Of a stretch of 22,003 nt of DNA, positions 1-6,258 are shown piece after piece. The stretch spans positions 1 to 22,003 of the forward strand of contig JAZSDN010000043.1 in the NCBI GenBank assembly GCA_045531205.1. Direction: 5' to 3'. The DNA is from JAZNQL01 sp045531205. Its GTDB lineage: Bacteria; Bacillota; Clostridia; UMGS1883; UMGS1540. The notes beneath the pieces were generated by a model, which saw nothing but the letters and a program-made list of their open reading frames with translations, was not told where the DNA came from and did not search any database. The stretch's first letter is position 1. Every line of letters starts with the position of its first letter. The translations under genes were made by a program, and so were the position numbers.

Positions 1-513
1 TTACCGGTCCGTGAAACAGACGACATAGATGGTGGAGTTAAAACATATAACAGCGGTGAGGCTTCACCAAAGGTCGTAGAGTCGACAGAAATAGTAAGCT
101 TTAAGTGTGAGTTTTCACTACTTGCTGCTGTTTTAGAGGAAGAAAGTGAGCTTAACGGAAGAATTTATACCCTTGATGCAGAACTGGATGATGGAACTGT
201 TAAGTGCAAAATTAGCTGCTATGGGCGTGAAAGCAGTAGTGTACCAAAAGAATTTACGGCGGATGCATCATTTATGACGAGCCTCCAGGAAATCGTATCA
301 AAATATGATTTTGCACAGCATAACGGCTACATCAGCAAGGTAAGCGGACTGCCTCATATGTATGGTGCAAAGCTTGATATCAAATATGCATCCGGCGAAA
401 GTATTTATGCATACGATAATCAAGATTGCTTTATATCCATTGATGCAATAAATGAATTGGTTGAGTTATTCAATATAACAGAAAAGAATAAAATCTTTAA
501 AACTGTGGAGTGA
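1..513 (+). CDS. C-terminal part of an unrecognised protein (5' partial)
   Basis: The frame is open from the first base of the window to a TGA at 511-513, giving 170 residues, so the true start lies upstream. An internal ATG at 274 would give only 79 residues, but the reading frame before it is uninterrupted and protein-like, so 274 is unlikely to be the start. The visible part is acidic and mixed alpha/beta, with no membrane segment. It contains the phrases GLPHMYGAKLDIKYASGE and IYAYDNQDCF near the end, which look like a compact conserved C-terminal domain of a clostridial extracellular or lipoprotein-type protein, but I cannot name the family. The gene is closed by a strong terminator that overlaps its stop codon. 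Confidence 0.75.
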   Translation, partial: LPVRETDDIDGGVKTYNSGEASPKVVESTEIVSFKCEFSLLAAVLEEESELNGRIYTLDAELDDGTVKCKISCYGRESSSVPKEFTADASFMTSLQEIVSKYDFAQHNGYISKVSGLPHMYGAKLDIKYASGESIYAYDNQDCFISIDAINELVELFNITEKNKIFKTVE

Positions 514-535
514 GTCGGTAAGGCTCACTCCTTTT
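507..535 (+). terminator. Rho-independent terminator of the first gene
   Basis: GGAGTGAG (507-514) pairs perfectly with CTCACTCC (524-531) around a 9-nt loop and is followed by TTTT. The stem overlaps the last codon and stop of the gene that ends at 513. Confidence 0.8.
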
Positions 536-545
536 GCATACCCCC

Positions 546-580
546 ATACCAAAATATGATGCACATTAATCAAAGAAAAG
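546..580 (+). repeat. 35-nt dispersed repeat, copy A
   Basis: First of six ungapped 35-nt copies, all in plus orientation. The family has two conserved blocks: ATATCAAAA at positions 1-9 (here ATACCAAAA) and CAAAGAAAAG at positions 26-35, separated by a variable centre with invariant T12, C19 and AA23-24. This copy lies 33 bp after the stop of the first gene and opens a long gene-free stretch. Like copy C it is followed by GACTTTG. Confidence 0.75.
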
Positions 581-611
581 GACTTTGTCCCACAGTTGAA
601 GATAAAAAATT

Positions 612-638
612 GTGGTCAAACTCGTTTTTTGACACTTT
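612..638 (+). repeat. GTGGTCAAA motif with hairpin, copy 1
   Basis: GTGGTCAAA at 612-620 recurs at 1205-1213 and 1452-1460. In this copy GTCAAA and TTTGAC form a small hairpin (about 615-634). The motif lies within the same gene-free stretch as repeats A, B and C. Function unknown. Confidence 0.4.
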
Positions 639-772
639 TTTAGACAAATCAAAAACCCCAGAAACCGCAAAAACTCACAAAAAGTTGGTAGCGACAGTGA
701 GTCGTTGTGAGGGCGTTTACAACCGAACAGACGAGCCAAGAGTGACTTTTTGTGAAAGAGGAGGAACAGTAT

Positions 773-952
773 AGTGAGTGACTGATTTTTATGCAAATAA
801 AAATCGGAACAAGCGAAACTTGTTCCGACGTGGTCGGGATGACAGGATGCGTATTGCTTTGCAATCCGCCGTGCTTTGCGACCGTAAGCTTCGCTTACAG
901 TACCCGCATACGCACCACTCACTCAAAAAACAGTCCACCGGACTGTTTTTCT
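773..952 (+). other. Multi-branched structured region ending in a terminator hairpin
   Basis: A dense set of stems can be drawn. A closing stem pairs AGTGAGTG (773-780) with CACTCACT (916-923). Inside are GATTTTTAT/ATAAAAATC (784-792/797-805), or the overlapping alternative TCGGAACAAG/CTTGTTCCGA (804-813/819-828), then TGCGTAT/ATACGCA (848-854/908-914) and GTAAGC/GCTTAC (884-889/893-898). A rho-independent terminator follows at 925-952. A good Shine-Dalgarno (AGGAGG, about 759-764) sits just upstream but leads only to the very short GTG AGT GAC TGA frame. This could be a structured noncoding RNA or a folded repeat element. I do not recognise an Rfam family in it. Confidence 0.35.
925..952 (+). 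terminator. Rho-independent terminator
   Basis: CAGTCC (931-936), ACC loop, GGACTG (940-945), flanked by an A-run on the left and TTTTT on the right, so it could act in both directions. It closes the structured region at 773-923. Confidence 0.65.
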
Positions 953-996
953 TTACCGTTCGTGCCTCCTTGAGCTTCAAATCCTTTCCCCTTCGC

Positions 997-1033
997 AAAA
1001 AAACAGTCGACACTTATGTGTCGACTGTTTTTT
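997..1033 (-). terminator. Terminator downstream of the tRNA-Pro fragment (bidirectional)
   Basis: ACAGTCGACAC (1003-1013), TTAT loop, GTGTCGACTGT (1018-1028), with A-runs and T-runs on either side. On the minus strand it begins immediately after the CCA end of the tRNA fragment, which is the usual place for a tRNA gene terminator. Confidence 0.75.
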
Positions 1034-1083
1034 GGTCGGGAATACAGGATTTGAACCTGCGGCCTCTTCGTCCCGAAGCGCTC
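1033..1083 (-). pseudogene. 3' fragment of a tRNA-Pro gene
   Basis: Read on the minus strand this is the last ~50 nt of a tRNA. It has the GAGCGC D-stem strand (plus 1078-1083), an anticodon arm, a T arm GCAGG-TTCAAAT-CCTGT, the 3' acceptor strand ATTCCCG, discriminator A and encoded CCA (1035-1033). The T arm and acceptor resemble tRNA-Pro. No CGGGAAT partner strand exists upstream, so the 5' part of the tRNA is missing. The anticodon arm reads CTTCG-GGA-CGAAG, with a 3-nt loop instead of 7, consistent with loss of one TTCG unit from a CGG-anticodon loop. It cannot be a working tRNA. Such 3' pieces are typical remnants left by integrative elements that use tRNA genes as attachment sites. Confidence 0.7.
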
Positions 1084-1204
1084 CTAGAATGTGCTGTTTG
1101 CCACAAATGGCTCTATTTGGGCCTTTCCGCTACATCGAAAATGCTCTTTAGCGCGGTTGTTTCCATTTATTCCGCCTGTTACATTTCTAACTGTGGGTTT
1201 ACAT

Positions 1205-1256
1205 GTGGTCAAAAAAGCCCTTCCGCAATAGGACTAAAATAAAATCTTTGCGGAAG
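1205..1256 (+). repeat. GTGGTCAAA motif followed by a perfect 9-bp hairpin, copy 2
   Basis: GTGGTCAAA (1205-1213, preceded by ACAT) is followed by CTTCCGCAA (1220-1228) and its perfect complement TTGCGGAAG (1248-1256), with a 19-nt loop. It sits 18 bp before repeat copy B, in the same order as copy 3 and repeat C. Confidence 0.45.
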
Positions 1257-1273
1257 AGTTTCAAAAAAATATC

Positions 1274-1308
1274 ATATCAAAATTTATTATGCTTTAACCA
1301 AAGAAAAT
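1274..1308 (+). repeat. 35-nt dispersed repeat, copy B
   Basis: ATATCAAAA at positions 1-9, then TTTATTATGC, and CAAAGAAAAT at positions 26-35. The centre is most like copy F, next to the recombinase, so B and F may form a subgroup. It lies in gene-free sequence. Confidence 0.7.
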
Positions 1309-1426
1309 CGCGCCGTTAAAATCATTATAAAAATTCACCTTTGTAAATTTCAAACGAACAGAATTAAATTTACAGCTGAATGAAATTGGATATGCAATGC
1401 GACATTTACGAACAATTTTGTGACGG

Positions 1427-1469
1427 AAAAAGCCTATTTGTAGGTAACCATGTGGTCAAACGGCTTTTT
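1427..1469 (+). repeat. GTGGTCAAA motif inside a hairpin, copy 3
   Basis: GTGGTCAAA (1452-1460, preceded by CCAT) lies in the 3' part of a hairpin in which AAAAAGCC (1427-1434) pairs with GGCTTTTT (1462-1469). A small CCTA/TAGG stem is possible inside. It ends 11 bp before repeat copy C. The T-rich 3' arm could also work as a weak terminator. Confidence 0.4.
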
Positions 1470-1480
1470 GAGTAAATTAT

Positions 1481-1515
1481 ATATCAAAAAATGATATACC
1501 TTAAACAAAGAAAAG
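1481..1515 (+). repeat. 35-nt dispersed repeat, copy C
   Basis: ATATCAAAA at 1481-1489 and CAAAGAAAAG at 1506-1515. In this copy only, the left block can form a small hairpin, ATATCA/TGATAT. It bounds the toxin-antitoxin block on its left; copy D bounds it on the right. Confidence 0.75.
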
Positions 1516-1534
1516 ACTTTGAACAACTGAACTG

Positions 1535-1583
1535 CACGAAAACAAGATTAACATAAATACAAATTTACACGAAAACAAGATTA
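1535..1583 (+). repeat. Two 16-nt direct repeats
   Basis: CACGAAAACAAGATTA occurs at 1535-1550 and again, perfectly, at 1568-1583, a 33-bp period. The pair lies between repeat copy C and the end of the antitoxin gene. Function unknown; possibly a protein-binding pair or a small tandem duplication. Confidence 0.6.
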
Positions 1584-1651
1584 TCGCATTTAATCACTAA
1601 CATAAAACCATCATTAAGAGTATAATTCTGTAAAAATTTGATAATTTATCC

Positions 1652-2299
1652 TTAATTCATTGGGTTTTCCAACAAATCCTCAATGTTGCATCCAAGGACT
1701 CTTGAGATTTTATATAATGTATGTCCTTGAGCCTTATCTATATCATTAACTTTTTGCTCGTACATTTGAATAGAACGAAGTTTAACTCCTGAAAGTTTTG
1801 CAAGTTCAGATTGAGAAATGCCTCGATTTTCCCGAATTCGCTTGAGCTTAGTTTCAAGAATTGCCTCGTTATAAAATTTTTCCATTGTATCGATAAACTG
1901 ACTTATATCCATTTCGTGATAAACAGAATACATATCAATAATTTTTGAAAACGGAATACGCTCAAATATATCTTTAAATCTGCGGCCGGAGAACCATTGA
2001 TATTCTGCCAAAGCCCAACCTGCCCAATATTCAGGAGAACGGTCTTCACGGAAATTTGCATCAGGTGCATCTTTTTTATTATAAGCCTTTTTTACAATTG
2101 CTTTGCCAAGTTCTATTCCTGACATTCCGGAGAGAATCGCAGGATTGCCAGTTTCAAATTTTTGGGCATATCCTGTAGTTACGAAAAGTGATGCAACCCA
2201 ATCATTTTCAAGCTTGCAATCATTAATTATATAGTCAAACATATCTGCCAGACAACTTTTTGCATCACTCAGATATAATTCGCTGTATGCGTGGGTCAT
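1652..2299 (-). CDS. XRE-family antitoxin/regulator of a DUF3990 toxin-antitoxin pair
   Basis: 215 residues. The C-terminal part (about 151-211) is an XRE/Cro helix-turn-helix: LKRIRENRGISQSELAKLSG is the helix-turn-helix entry, followed by SIQMYEQ and a terminal LGCNIEDLLEN. The N-terminal part (about 5-145) carries the phrases FETGNP, GMSGIEL and YWAGWALAEYQW. I know these from proteins encoded beside DUF3990 genes in Clostridia and take them to be the toxin-neutralising portion. The start overlaps the upstream toxin gene by 35 bp, so the two are translationally coupled, with toxin first and antitoxin second. A GGAG ribosome binding site lies inside the toxin gene. The helix-turn-helix probably binds the inverted repeat at 2979-3019 for autoregulation (inference). 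Confidence 0.75.
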   Translation of the reverse strand: MTHAYSELYLSDAKSCLADMFDYIINDCKLENDWVASLFVTTGYAQKFETGNPAILSGMSGIELGKAIVKKAYNKKDAPDANFREDRSPEYWAGWALAEYQWFSGRRFKDIFERIPFSKIIDMYSVYHEMDISQFIDTMEKFYNEAILETKLKRIRENRGISQSELAKLSGVKLRSIQMYEQKVNDIDKAQGHTLYKISRVLGCNIEDLLENPMN

Positions 2300-2963
2300 T
2301 ATTTTGCATCTCCTCTCTTAAAATATCGAGTACAAAGATATCATCACGATAGACTTTACTCTTTTTGATTTCTTGCTTAAAAGCTTTTCTAGCAGAAGAA
2401 TCACGGTCAATAAATTTTGGATAGTATTCGTCCTTTGACACAGGAGCAGCATCAATAAATTTAATCTGGTCAAATGCTTTTTGTGATACCAAAACAGTTT
2501 GCTCTCCAAGCTTACCAAGTTTCAATGCTTTGTTTAAACTGCGAAGCGGAAGACCATTAGAAACGAAACTTTCAGCATATTGAAAATAGGAGTCATCGGC
2601 ACGATATCCAACAACTACATCATAATTACCAATATCAATCGAATAATGCTCTATAATATAGTCCCTCGCATCAATGGCAATTTCAGAGCTTAATTTGAAC
2701 GTGCGGTATTTAAGTAAAATTGCAATCCAGTTTAAAACTGTATGCTGACCATCAGTCAAATCTAAAGTTTTAAGTCCATCTGTATTTAATTCATAACGAT
2801 TTACAAATCCGTCTGTGTTCTGCTTGCATGCCCATTCCTTTGCCATTTCTTCAGCCTTTGTGCAGTAGAAACCTTTCCCGTAATCATTGTGCTCATTACC
2901 AATATTTATATCAGGTACTTCTATAATGTGATCTGTTCCATGTAATAATATTATTTTACTCAT
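2265..2963 (-). CDS. DUF3990-family toxin, ADP-ribosyltransferase-like
   Basis: 232 residues, no signal peptide or membrane segment. The N-terminus has HGT (residues 8-10) and then DYGKGFYCT (about 27-35), the hallmark of DUF3990, a family with an ADP-ribosyltransferase-like fold in which the H-x-T and the GKGFY tyrosine would line the NAD pocket. A later GEQTVLVS segment (about 153-160) may supply the C-terminal acidic/polar motif. The last ~55 residues are charged and may contact the antitoxin. It is the first gene of a two-gene minus-strand operon with a consensus promoter and a GGAGAG ribosome binding site 7-8 nt before ATG. The target of modification cannot be told from sequence. The toxin role rests on the family and the antitoxin-like neighbour. 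Confidence 0.7.
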   Translation of the reverse strand: MSKIILLHGTDHIIEVPDINIGNEHNDYGKGFYCTKAEEMAKEWACKQNTDGFVNRYELNTDGLKTLDLTDGQHTVLNWIAILLKYRTFKLSSEIAIDARDYIIEHYSIDIGNYDVVVGYRADDSYFQYAESFVSNGLPLRSLNKALKLGKLGEQTVLVSQKAFDQIKFIDAAPVSKDEYYPKFIDRDSSARKAFKQEIKKSKVYRDDIFVLDILREEMQNNDPRIQRIISE

Positions 2964-2978
2964 AATTACTCTCTCCGT

Positions 2979-3029
2979 ATCATTGTGATGTTACACAATC
3001 ATTATATCATCACAATGATATTTTGTCAA
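2979..3029 (-). promoter_or_regulatory. Toxin-antitoxin promoter with inverted-repeat operator
   Basis: On the minus strand TTGACA (3029-3024), a 17-nt spacer and TATAAT (3006-3001) form a perfect sigma-A promoter. A perfect 12-bp inverted repeat, ATCATTGTGATG (2979-2990) and CATCACAATGAT (3008-3019), straddles the -10: one arm is in the spacer and the other covers the expected transcription start. A repressor bound here would block polymerase directly. The XRE antitoxin is the obvious candidate. Confidence 0.8.
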
Positions 3030-3046
3030 TGTTTTTAAAAAATATT

Positions 3047-3093
3047 ATATCAAAATATCACACGCCTTAAACAAAGAAAAGCGGAATTGAGAA
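3047..3093 (+). repeat. 35-nt dispersed repeat, copy D (with 12-nt conserved extension)
   Basis: The 35-nt core is 3047-3081. Together with the extension CGGAATTGAGAA it matches copy E at 44 of 47 positions, making D and E the closest pair. D lies between the divergent toxin-antitoxin and thiamine promoters; E lies after the last thiamine gene. Unlike E, it is not followed by the second arm of a terminator stem. Confidence 0.8.
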
Positions 3094-3142
3094 ATCATAA
3101 AAATTTTAGTTTTCGATGAAAAAATTAAATTTACAAAAAGTA

Positions 3143-3171
3143 TTGTAATTTTCATTCGTAAGTGATATAAT
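3143..3171 (+). promoter_or_regulatory. Promoter of the thiamine operon
   Basis: TTGTAA (3143-3148), a 17-nt spacer and TATAAT (3166-3171). Transcription would start near 3178, just upstream of the TPP riboswitch aptamer. Confidence 0.75.
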
Positions 3172-3188
3172 ATACGAAACAGAATAAG

Positions 3189-3284
3189 AAACGGGAGCTT
3201 GTGTTACAGGCTGAGAGGAAGGTATAACCTTCGACCGAGAACCTGATTTGGATAATGCCAACGTAGGGATGCCTGAACGAGAGT
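3189..3284 (+). promoter_or_regulatory. TPP riboswitch (THI element)
   Basis: The conserved THI-box blocks are present in order: GGCTGAGAGG (3209-3218), a short variable hairpin (AAGGTATAACCTT, 3219-3231), then ACCGAGAACCTGATTTGGAT (about 3233-3252), AATGCCAACGTAGGGA (about 3253-3268). TPP binding is expected to shut off the operon through the terminator at 3309-3337. The outer ends of the aptamer are approximate. Confidence 0.93.
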
Positions 3285-3308
3285 TTTAGGAATACTTAAG
3301 TAATCTTA

Positions 3309-3337
3309 GGAGTTACCAAATCGGTAGCTCCTTTTTT
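3309..3337 (+). terminator. Riboswitch-controlled terminator (expression platform)
   Basis: GGAGTTACC (3309-3317) pairs with GGTAGCTCC (3323-3331, one G-U), loop AAATC, followed by six T. It sits between the TPP aptamer and thiS, so TPP probably controls premature termination. Confidence 0.9.
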
Positions 3338-3361
3338 GTTGTAATTTTGGAGGTGAGATGA

Positions 3362-3556
3362 GTGGTAAGAATTAACGGAAAAAATTTAGATGTAGTTGGT
3401 AAGTCTGTTGCAGACTATCTTAATTCTGCAGGTTACGACTTAATGCGTGTTGCAGTTGAGCTGAACGGCGATATAGTTCCTAAAGTGCAGTATGCTGATA
3501 CGATTTTTAAGGACGGCGACAGCGTTGAGGTTGTAAGCTTTGTGGGAGGTGGCTGA
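3362..3556 (+). CDS. thiS: Sulfur carrier protein ThiS
   Basis: 64 residues, the usual size of ThiS, a ubiquitin-fold sulfur carrier. It ends in GGG; the C-terminal di-glycine is the residue adenylated by ThiF and converted to thiocarboxylate, which donates sulfur to the thiazole ring. The start is GTG at 3362, five bases after GGAGGTGA (3349-3356). An ATG at 3358 is out of frame. It is the first gene of the operon, 25 bp after the riboswitch terminator, and its stop is one base before the thiF start codon. Confidence 0.93.
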   Translation: MVRINGKNLDVVGKSVADYLNSAGYDLMRVAVELNGDIVPKVQYADTIFKDGDSVEVVSFVGGG

Positions 3557-3557
3557 T

Positions 3558-4193
3558 GTGATACCAACTAAAGAAGAATGGCTAAAAGCATTAAATGACA
3601 GACATGGAATTGAGTTGCAGAAAAAAATCTCATTCACAACGGTTGCTGTATGTGGTCTCGGCGGTCTTGGCTCTAATATAGCCTTTGCACTTGCCCGTGC
3701 AGGTATAGGAAAGCTTGTGCTGATAGATTTTGACAAAGTGGATATAACAAATCTGCACCGTCAGCAATATAAGGCAAATCAAATTGGAATGTGCAAAACA
3801 GAAGCCTTGCAGTACAACCTGAAAGAAATAAATCCTTATATTGAAACTGAAATACATAATGTTTATCTTGATGAAAATAATGCAAAGGATATTCTTTCAG
3901 AGGCAGATATTATCTGTGAAGCATTTGACAACGCAGAAGGAAAAGCAAACATTGTCAACTTTGTTTTATCTGAATTGCCTGAAAAATACATTGTTGCTGC
4001 ATCAGGTATGGCAGGACTTGGAAGTGCCAACGCAATAAGAACAAGAAAAGTTTCAAAACGATTTTATCTTTGCGGAGATGAAGTAAGCGATATAAAAGAC
4101 GGAATCGGTCTTGTATCATCAAGAGTTATGCTGTGTGCTGCACATCAGGCACATACAGTTTTAAGAATTATAGCAGAAGAATACGAAGTATAG
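3558..4193 (+). CDS. thiF: ThiS adenylyltransferase ThiF (short clostridial type)
   Basis: 211 residues from GTG at 3558, with GGGAGGTGG just upstream. An in-frame TTG at 3540 would lie inside thiS and lacks a binding site. The E1-like Rossmann fold is clear: the nucleotide-binding loop CGLGGLGSN near residues 34-42, then LVLIDFDKVDITNLHRQQY, the segment typical of the MoeB/ThiF/E1 superfamily. It activates the ThiS C-terminus with ATP. At ~210 residues it is shorter than E. coli ThiF (~250) and lacks the paired CxxC zinc motifs, as expected of the short ThiF type found in Clostridia. Overlap-like spacing with thiS indicates coupled translation. Confidence 0.9.
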   Translation: MIPTKEEWLKALNDRHGIELQKKISFTTVAVCGLGGLGSNIAFALARAGIGKLVLIDFDKVDITNLHRQQYKANQIGMCKTEALQYNLKEINPYIETEIHNVYLDENNAKDILSEADIICEAFDNAEGKANIVNFVLSELPEKYIVAASGMAGLGSANAIRTRKVSKRFYLCGDEVSDIKDGIGLVSSRVMLCAAHQAHTVLRIIAEEYEV

Positions 4194-4209
4194 AAGGAAG
4201 GAAAGACAA

Positions 4210-4980
4210 ATGAATAATGACAAACTTATTATCGGAGGTCACGAATTTAATTCTCGTTTTATTTTAGGTTCGGGAAAATACTCTCTTAATTTAATTGAAG
4301 CTGCGGTAAAGGATGCAGGTGCGGAGATTATTACACTCGCAGTTCGCAGAGCCAATACTAAAGAACAGGAAAATATTTTAGATTTTATTCCAAAAGGTAT
4401 AACACTTCTCCCAAACACAAGCGGAGCAAGAAATGCGGAAGAAGCCGTACGAATTGCAAGACTTGCCCGTGAGCTTGGATGCGGTAATTTTGTAAAGATT
4501 GAAATTATGCGTGATTCAAAATATCTGCTCCCCGACAATCAGGAAACAATCAAAGCAACAGAAATCCTTGCAAATGATGGGTTTGTTGTAATGCCGTATA
4601 TGTATCCTGACCTAAATGTTGCCCGTGATTTGGTTAATGCAGGAGCAGCTACCATAATGCCACTTGCATCTCCTATAGGTTCTAACAAAGGCCTTGCAAC
4701 AAAAGACTTTATACAGATACTTATAGATGAAATTGACCTGCCGATTATTGTTGATGCAGGTATCGGTAAACCTTCTCAGGCTTGTGAAGCTATGGAAATG
4801 GGTGCAGCAGCTATTATGGCAAACACAGCACTCGCTACCGCAGGTAATCTTCCGCTTATGGCATCAGCCTTCCGTCAGGCAATTGAGGCAGGAAGAAAAG
4901 CATATCTTTCAGGTCTTGGCAGAGTTCTTACTCGTGGTGCATCCGCATCAGATCCTCTTACCGGATTTTTGCGTGATTAA
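4210..4980 (+). CDS. thiG: Thiazole synthase ThiG
   Basis: 256 residues, full family length. A (beta/alpha)8 enzyme that condenses deoxyxylulose 5-phosphate, dehydroglycine (made here by ThiH) and ThiS-thiocarboxylate into the thiazole phosphate. The Schiff-base lysine is K96 in FVKIEIMRD, the same position as in Bacillus subtilis ThiG. Phosphate-binding segments MPLASPIGSNKG and VDAGIGKPSQA and the C-terminal NTALA stretch are intact. It follows thiF by 16 bp with a GGAAGGAAAG ribosome binding site and precedes thiH by 12 bp. Confidence 0.96.
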   Translation: MNNDKLIIGGHEFNSRFILGSGKYSLNLIEAAVKDAGAEIITLAVRRANTKEQENILDFIPKGITLLPNTSGARNAEEAVRIARLARELGCGNFVKIEIMRDSKYLLPDNQETIKATEILANDGFVVMPYMYPDLNVARDLVNAGAATIMPLASPIGSNKGLATKDFIQILIDEIDLPIIVDAGIGKPSQACEAMEMGAAAIMANTALATAGNLPLMASAFRQAIEAGRKAYLSGLGRVLTRGASASDPLTGFLRD

Positions 4981-4992
4981 GGGGGATTTAAA

Positions 4993-6246
4993 ATGGAAAA
5001 TCAATTTTTTGTGGATTCAGAGCATTTATCTCCAGAAGCACTTGCAAAGAAGCACCAGATAGAAACAGATCCTTCCTCACGAAAAAACCACATGGAATAT
5101 TTGCCGGGGATGGAGAAAATAGAATCCGATGTTTGCAAAAATGTAATGGAACAGATGAATTCTTTCGATTACTCAAAATACACTGCCAAAGATGTAAAAG
5201 CAGCATTGGAGCATGAAACCTGTACCATAGAAGATTTTAAGGCACTTTTATCTCCGGCAGCAGAACCGTTTTTGGAGCAGATGGCACAAAGAGCAAGACT
5301 TGAAACCAGTAAACATTTCGGTAACACAGTGTATCTATTTACTCCTCTTTACATAGCTAATTACTGTGAGAATTACTGCGTGTATTGCGGTTTTAATTGC
5401 TATAACCATATTAACCGCATGAAGCTCTCTATGGAGCAGATTGAAAAAGAAATGAAGGTTATAGCAGACAGCGGTATGGAAGAAATTCTGATACTTACAG
5501 GCGAAAGCCGTGCTCAAAGCGATATAAATTATATCGGTGAAGCGTGCAAGCTTGCAAGAAAGTATTTCCGTATGGTAGGACTTGAAATATACCCCGTAAA
5601 TACCGATGAATATAAGTATCTTCACGAGTGCGGTGCTGACTATGTGACCGTATTCCAGGAAACTTATGATACAGATAAATATGAACAACTTCACCTGCTC
5701 GGTCATAAGCGTGTGTGGCCTTATCGATTTGATGCACAGGAACGAGCACTTATGGGCGGTATGCGTGGAGTAGCATTTTCTGCACTTTTAGGACTTTCGG
5801 ATTTCAGAAAGGATGCTTTAGCAAGTGCGCTTCATGTGTACTACCTGCAAAGAAAATATCCTCATGCGGAAATGTCACTATCCTGTCCAAGACTCAGGCC
5901 GATTATCAATAACGATAAAATCAATCCATTGGATGTTCACGAAAAACAGCTTTGTCAGATAATCTGTGCTTACCGTATCTTCTTACCTTTTGTCGGTATT
6001 ACAGTATCTTCCCGTGAAAGTGCAGGATTTAGAAACGGAATTGTGAAGATTGCCGCAACAAAGGTATCGGCAGGTGTTTCTACCGGAATTGGCGACCATG
6101 AAAGTAAATACAGCGGAAAAGAATCAGATGAAGTACAGGGCGATGAACAGTTTGAGATTGACGATAACAGAAGCCTTGATAAGATGTATAAAGACATTGC
6201 AGACGAAGGCTTACAGCCGGTCTTAAATGACTATCTTTATGTATAG
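4993..6246 (+). CDS. thiH: 2-iminoacetate synthase ThiH (radical SAM)
   Basis: 417 residues. Radical SAM lyase that cleaves tyrosine to dehydroglycine and p-cresol for the thiazole; this is the oxygen-sensitive alternative to ThiO and fits an anaerobe. The 4Fe-4S cysteines are C125, C129 and C132 in NYCENYCVYCGFN, followed by LTGES (SAM-binding region) and the C-terminal segments PFVGITVSSRE and GDEQFEIDD typical of ThiH. It is about 40-50 residues longer than E. coli ThiH (377) because of an N-terminal extension (about 1-50) before the region homologous to ThiH helix 1. The start ATG at 4993 has GGGGG upstream; no other start fits better. Confidence 0.95.
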   Translation: MENQFFVDSEHLSPEALAKKHQIETDPSSRKNHMEYLPGMEKIESDVCKNVMEQMNSFDYSKYTAKDVKAALEHETCTIEDFKALLSPAAEPFLEQMAQRARLETSKHFGNTVYLFTPLYIANYCENYCVYCGFNCYNHINRMKLSMEQIEKEMKVIADSGMEEILILTGESRAQSDINYIGEACKLARKYFRMVGLEIYPVNTDEYKYLHECGADYVTVFQETYDTDKYEQLHLLGHKRVWPYRFDAQERALMGGMRGVAFSALLGLSDFRKDALASALHVYYLQRKYPHAEMSLSCPRLRPIINNDKINPLDVHEKQLCQIICAYRIFLPFVGITVSSRESAGFRNGIVKIAATKVSAGVSTGIGDHESKYSGKESDEVQGDEQFEIDDNRSLDKMYKDIADEGLQPVLNDYLYV

Positions 6247-6258
6247 GAGAAAAAGAAG

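Noticed and set aside
296..308. TATCAAAATATGA inside the first gene, a 13-nt match to the left of the 35-nt repeat
   Set aside because: It is within coding sequence, and the right half of the repeat (CAAAGAAAAG) does not follow.
556..774. 72-codon plus-strand frame in the left gene-free stretch
   Set aside because: It starts inside repeat copy A, has no ribosome binding site, and runs through a hairpin motif; composition is not protein-like.
778..1242. 154-codon plus-strand frame
   Set aside because: It is read through several hairpins, two terminators and the complement of a tRNA fragment; such frames antisense to tRNA genes are common artefacts.
3540..3557. Upstream TTG start for thiF
   Set aside because: It would overlap thiS and has no binding site; GTG at 3558 directly after GGGAGGTGG is better.
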